Assembly (NCBI RefSeq): GCF_021155775.2
Contig: NC_060238.1
Location: forward strand, 1,281,001-1,345,000
DNA: 64,000 bases
Origin: Neodiprion pinetum
Taxonomy: Eukaryota; Arthropoda; Insecta; Hymenoptera; Diprionidae
Direction: 5' to 3'
The position numbers and the translations under genes were made by a program. Under the pieces are notes generated by a model. It was not told where the DNA came from. It was given only the letters and a program-made list of their open reading frames with translations, and did not search any database. The stretch's first letter is position 1, and every line of letters starts with the position of its first letter. Below are positions 36,297 through 64,000 of the stretch, piece after piece.

Positions 36297-39200
36297 GTGA
36301 GTAAAACCCGACAGTATTCCTTCGCAAATATACACCCACCGACAAGTAATTTTTCACGCGATATTATCTATCCTGCCTACGAAGTGCGAGGTTCGAGTGG
36401 GCGGGGATGTCTCCGTGTGGTACCCCCCCCTCTCCACCCCCCCCCCCCCCCCGCCTTGCCCATTCCTTCTCCGCTATCGATTTTCCAGCTAACGAACTTG
36501 TGTCTGGCGATTTTATGCCGCGAGGCAAACAGTTCCCGTTGACTTAAATCACTCCTTATCTACCCGCAGAATCGCCTTCTTCCCCACAATGATAACAGGC
36601 CTTACGTCTCACATGCTGCATCTGCACGCGTGTTTTCTACTCAACTCGTCGTCGCGGTTTTATTGCTAGCCGGTAAAGCCGACGGCCGCTTTATCTCCTG
36701 TGTCTATATATACATATATATGTATAATATATATAATATATCCATGCGTTTGTCATATCTGTGAAAAATTTGAAAACGCAAAAGAATGCGAGGTAAATGA
36801 CGTGACGTCATTCGTCTTGTAGTTGATCTATAGACGGTTGTATTTCTCGCCTTTGAATAGAGACTGGGACAGAAGATTTTATGAGGTTGAAGTTAGTGAC
36901 GTTACTTTAACGATGCATGTTCAGCAAAAACCGTTACTCGGACCCTTTAGGATTTTCTGAAATTCAGGCTAGTAAATAATAACAAAAAGAAAACATGTTG
37001 ATATTTTGAAAAGTGAACTCCTTAAAAGTCGTTCTACAATTGTACGATAACGATTTTTTCCACGACGTTCCGTTACGTTAACGTTACTAACTTCAGTTTT
37101 CTGAAATTTTATGTTCAGACACTGTAACTGTGTCGTGTTAAATGAAGTTCGATGAATGTCGTCGTAAGAATTTTTTTCCAATCTTCTTTCGTAAGTTGAA
37201 GAAAAATCGCCTACCAATGCAAAGAAAAACCGAATTGAAACGGTAACGAAACGAGCCTGCACTCTGTACAAGATTTAATATAAGTACTCTTGACGATAAA
37301 ATCACCACCCTTATTCCGCTTGAACTCCGTGTATAACACGAGTTTCGAGCCAATTTCCTCGGTTCATTCTTTCCTGAGCATCGTGGTCGTTTTTCTCGTT
37401 CCTGCTACTCTGAGTGTTTCTCTTATGTTCATTTCCCCGCGCTGCTCCTGTAACTCTTACCCGTCCTCTTCCAAACACAACCAACCGTCCCTCTTTCCTC
37501 TTGGTAGTTATGAATTTTTAACACGATTTCTTCACTTTCTTCCGTAGATATTTTTCTCTTCCTTTTCTCTCATACGAGAGTGATTCGTACGATTTCGAAA
37601 ATTGCTCCCCGCGTTATTGTTGTTGTAATCTTACGTGGAAAATTAATTTTTCATGCATGAACATTATTCGTTAAATTGTTTGAAATTTATGGATTTCTTT
37701 TTATTCATTGAAATTCTTGCTAATGTATTTCTTTAAAAATTATTGAAAATCTTGGCTCCGTTTGCAAATTTTTGTACAGACGAGGATAGATTATCGGTTT
37801 TATTTGAGATTTCTACCGGTGTTCCGAATCACCTTTAATTCACTCACACCGCGTTTGTATTTATACATATACCGAATTCGGAATCAGAATCCCTCGTAAT
37901 TAACCAATTAACGTACAATTCAGCGTTCGTAAATGCATTATGCATGTATTCGCGTAATTGCGCAAGGAGTTCTCGAGTTCAATTCGTAGCCAATTGTGCG
38001 ATTGATTGACTGATCGACCGATCGATATCGCTTGTATTTCGTGTCTGTAGTATTAATTTACAATCCGTTCTATTCATATTATACCGCGGTCAAAGTGGTT
38101 GCTCCGTCAAAGCACGGATACTATAAATATAAATGATCATCGCATTAGCATGAATTGTCATACACCGTTTGTGTATATAATACACTCCGGTATATATGGG
38201 TATAGGTACAAAACGCTTTACCTACCGGCATTCTGTTCCGGGTTATGCGAATGCGTAATCCTTGAATCATTCTTCAAGCTTGTTTATCATCCTTTAATTT
38301 CATTCATCGAATGAAACAGTTGTTTTTTTTATTTTCCTCTTGTACAGAATGAGAATATTACATTTGCCATTCTGAATAATCATATTCTCACTCATCTCAT
38401 TTGAAAAGACTACAATCACTAATGATAAAAACCGCACAGTGTTTAAATAAAATTCACGGTATTTGTGTAATATTTATGTATGACTTGATAACGTTATTTC
38501 TATCGTTAAAAATACGTCCATTTCAATTTTTTTTATCAAAAAATTCAGTCTACTTTTCAGTGCAAATTCGAGAATAACGGATCAAAATGTTCAATCAAAT
38601 CAAAACTACAAACGTAACGATTCGCACGATTAAATACATTATTCATTAATAGTGCTGATCGTGGTAGTTATAAGTCTGATTATTCCTTACTTTTAAACAA
38701 AGGCGCATTGTCTTGGTTAATAATTGAAATTCACGCAGTTGTATGCATTTGAAAAAGGGTGAAACAAAATAATGACTTTTCCTAATTTTCAATTGTACAT
38801 ATAACCGAAGCGTTTGAAATACTACGAAAAATCTATGTGACAAAATTGAATGACAATTATCGAGTTTTATCAACTTAAACGAATACCTGTATATAAAAGT
38901 TCCTATAAAATATTGATAAATCGCTGAAAAGCAATAATAACCTGTGGTAGTACCCAATACATTATCATCGAATCTCGAATAATTCGTCTCGATGAAAAAT
39001 AGGCATGTATATCAAAACCTTGATCTCGCTTTCCTTCCTCCCTTTCTCGCCCTTGCCCTTGATCTCGTTCAACCTTCCGACCCTCCACCCCCTCCTCTTC
39101 GGGCTGCCTGCCTGCGCTTTGAACAGCTACATACATATTATATACACACTACAGTTCATGACTCGCCGTCATAATAATTTAGGGGTAGCTGTATATAAAT

Positions 39201-40223
39201 AACTAAACTGTAATGTAATTACGAGGGTATTATAATATATGCACACGGGTTGGGTGTAATCGTGAGGACCTGGGCCAACGGCGGTTCGCCACGCGATCGC
39301 AGCAACTGAACCTTTGTCGATTCCTCCCCTTGTTCCGCCGATTATATTCCTCCATTCGTCTTATTCTTCTCTTCTCCGTTCACCTCCACCATGGGAATCA
39401 CGACCCTGAATGTAGGTAAAGCCCCGCGGCTCGGTTACTACTCTTGACCTCGAAACCCTTCGTGCCATCATTCGCATGCAACCTTCGCTCTGGATCTAGA
39501 TGTTTCAATTATAGGGAAATTCACAACCAGAGAGAGAGAGATTAATAATAACTCATATTTCTGATATCATTTTTCACAAGACGTCAGTTTATAATAACGA
39601 TTGTTTTGCAAAATTCTACCATTTCAAATCAACAGTAATTTTGATGTAACTTTTTTTTCAAATTATTCACAATTCGCGTTATGTTTTACTCGTCGTTTTT
39701 ATTCGTTTTTTTCTGCGATTTATTTATTTATTTATTTTCATTTTCTTTTAATACAATTTCATAGAGAATTCACGCATCGAGTGTGATATTACTCATTTAT
39801 TTATTCCCTTTGAGTATTATTCGTGTATTGCATTTTGCAAATATATCTGTGTGTATACACATTGTCGTTCTTACGTGTTATGTATTCGTTTACGTGTAAC
39901 TATAAACTGCGATTCTTGTGGTATTGATCTAGCGGTCCCGGGGCATGAAGAGAGAGCAACCCGCCTCCCCTGGCGACCTCTGTCTCTCCCTGTCTCTCTC
40001 TCTCCCTCTCCCCCCTCTTGTTTTCCCACCCCCAGAATTACACCTCGTGTGTTTGTTAATGCAGGTATAGCGTAATTAGCCATTTTTGCATATTTTATTC
40101 AAAGTCACACTCTCTGCGTGTACATAATATATCGTTGTTATCTTTTTTTCGTCTCAACTGTCTCTCGACTTCTCTTGTACGTACATGTATATTTTCACGT
40201 ATATGCGGTACGTGATTTTGTAT

Positions 40224-40257
<34 letters not shown>

Positions 40258-40689
40258 ACGCAATATTGCTCAGGATTGTAACCCAGAGTCAATAGAACTA
40301 TGTACAAGAGAGATAAAATTAGAAACTCAAAAACAAATTAGAAAAAAAATACGCATTGATCGATTAGGACTCGTGAATGTCGTTTCGTGCTTCTGCAGCA
40401 GCTTTGCACATGTATAACTAATCTATACGTATATATATATATACATCGTCACACATGCGCCATACTGACTGACTGACCCACTTCTTCTTTGCCGCGGTTA
40501 TTCCGATTTTCACGGTGTGGTTGGACAGCGTGGAAAAGCTTATCAGACAGAGTGCTCGTTATAATTATTTTTTATTTCCGATACACATAAATATATATAT
40601 ATATATATATATAAGAAAGTAATTAAAATAATATCACAGTAACGCGAAAGGCATGAAATCATGTGATTTTTTTATTCTCTCTGTTGCAG
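36297..40689 (+). other. Probable first intron of Snap25
   Basis: AT-rich, with microsatellites and a C-run at about 36423-36452. A CRE-type palindrome TGACGTCA lies at 36803-36810, about 500 bases into the intron. No coding exon, RNA gene or transposase frame was recognised. Confidence 0.5.
36803..36810. promoter_or_regulatory. CRE-like palindrome TGACGTCA
   Basis: A full cAMP-response-element consensus lies just inside the first Snap25 intron; another is at 55966-55973. CREB sites are common near neuronal genes, but an 8-base site is expected by chance about once per 65 kb, so support is weak. Confidence 0.3.
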
Positions 40690-63919
<23,230 letters not shown>

Positions 63920-64000
63920 GTAAGCTACATCCACATTGAACCCTCGTGTTTGTCATTAAACATAATACGCGGGTGCTGGTGTGCATGTGGCTGAATTGAC
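63920..64000 (+). other. Snap25 intron, continues past the window
   Basis: Intron sequence after the GTAAGC donor. The rest of Snap25 lies to the right. Confidence 0.7.

Overview
The window is eukaryotic, intron-rich and AT-rich outside the exons. It reads as an insect nuclear genome. The proteins are animal orthologues of arthropod type (Snap25, DDB1, ARL16), splice sites are canonical GT-AG, long (CT)n, (TA)n and (TTA)n microsatellites are common, and CCTAA/TTAGG-like runs occur. A hymenopteran is my best guess, but that is inference only.

Layout. 1-2.4 kb: no recognised gene; a 1.1 kb foldback element. 2.39-10.5 kb (+): a 20-exon SMC6 homologue whose hinge and coiled coils are intact, but whose Walker A, ABC signature and Walker B residues are all degenerate. 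Its first intron carries a TTAA-flanked inverted-repeat element and a LINE reverse-transcriptase relic. 11.4-27.1 kb (+): a giant gene (predicted 4117 aa) with an RGG-rich N-terminus, one 10.6 kb coding exon full of low-complexity and tandem repeats, and a C-terminal WD40 propeller. It is a candidate ZNF106 homologue. 29.3-30.2 kb (+): ARL16, a small GTPase. 30.8-35.4 kb (-): DDB1, the CUL4 ligase adaptor and damage sensor, complete in five coding exons, with a LINE endonuclease relic in its second intron. ARL16 and DDB1 converge, with face-to-face poly(A) signals 7 bases apart. 35.4-64 kb (+): Snap25, divergent from DDB1, spread over introns of 4-11 kb and running off the right edge.

The most interesting system is in Snap25. 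Two 49-nt exons of identical phase and homologous sequence lie 5.3 kb apart (58524-58572 and 63871-63919). Both encode the segment that carries the zero-layer glutamine of the first SNARE helix. The second version keeps every core-layer residue and changes the surface residues, so they look like mutually exclusive alternatives. Each is preceded in otherwise AT-rich intron by a long GC-richer RNA hairpin of about 100 bp (57788-58052 and 63468-63704). The second has two ungapped 94-nt arms with 87 of 94 positions able to pair. These are candidates for splice-choice control, ADAR substrates, hairpin-siRNA loci, or foldback transposon remnants. The second most interesting object is the SMC6-like pseudo-ATPase, which also contains a 34-base interval that is either a very short intron or a frameshift.

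Exon boundaries come from reading splice sites, phase and remembered family conservation by eye. No alignment, folding or database search was run.
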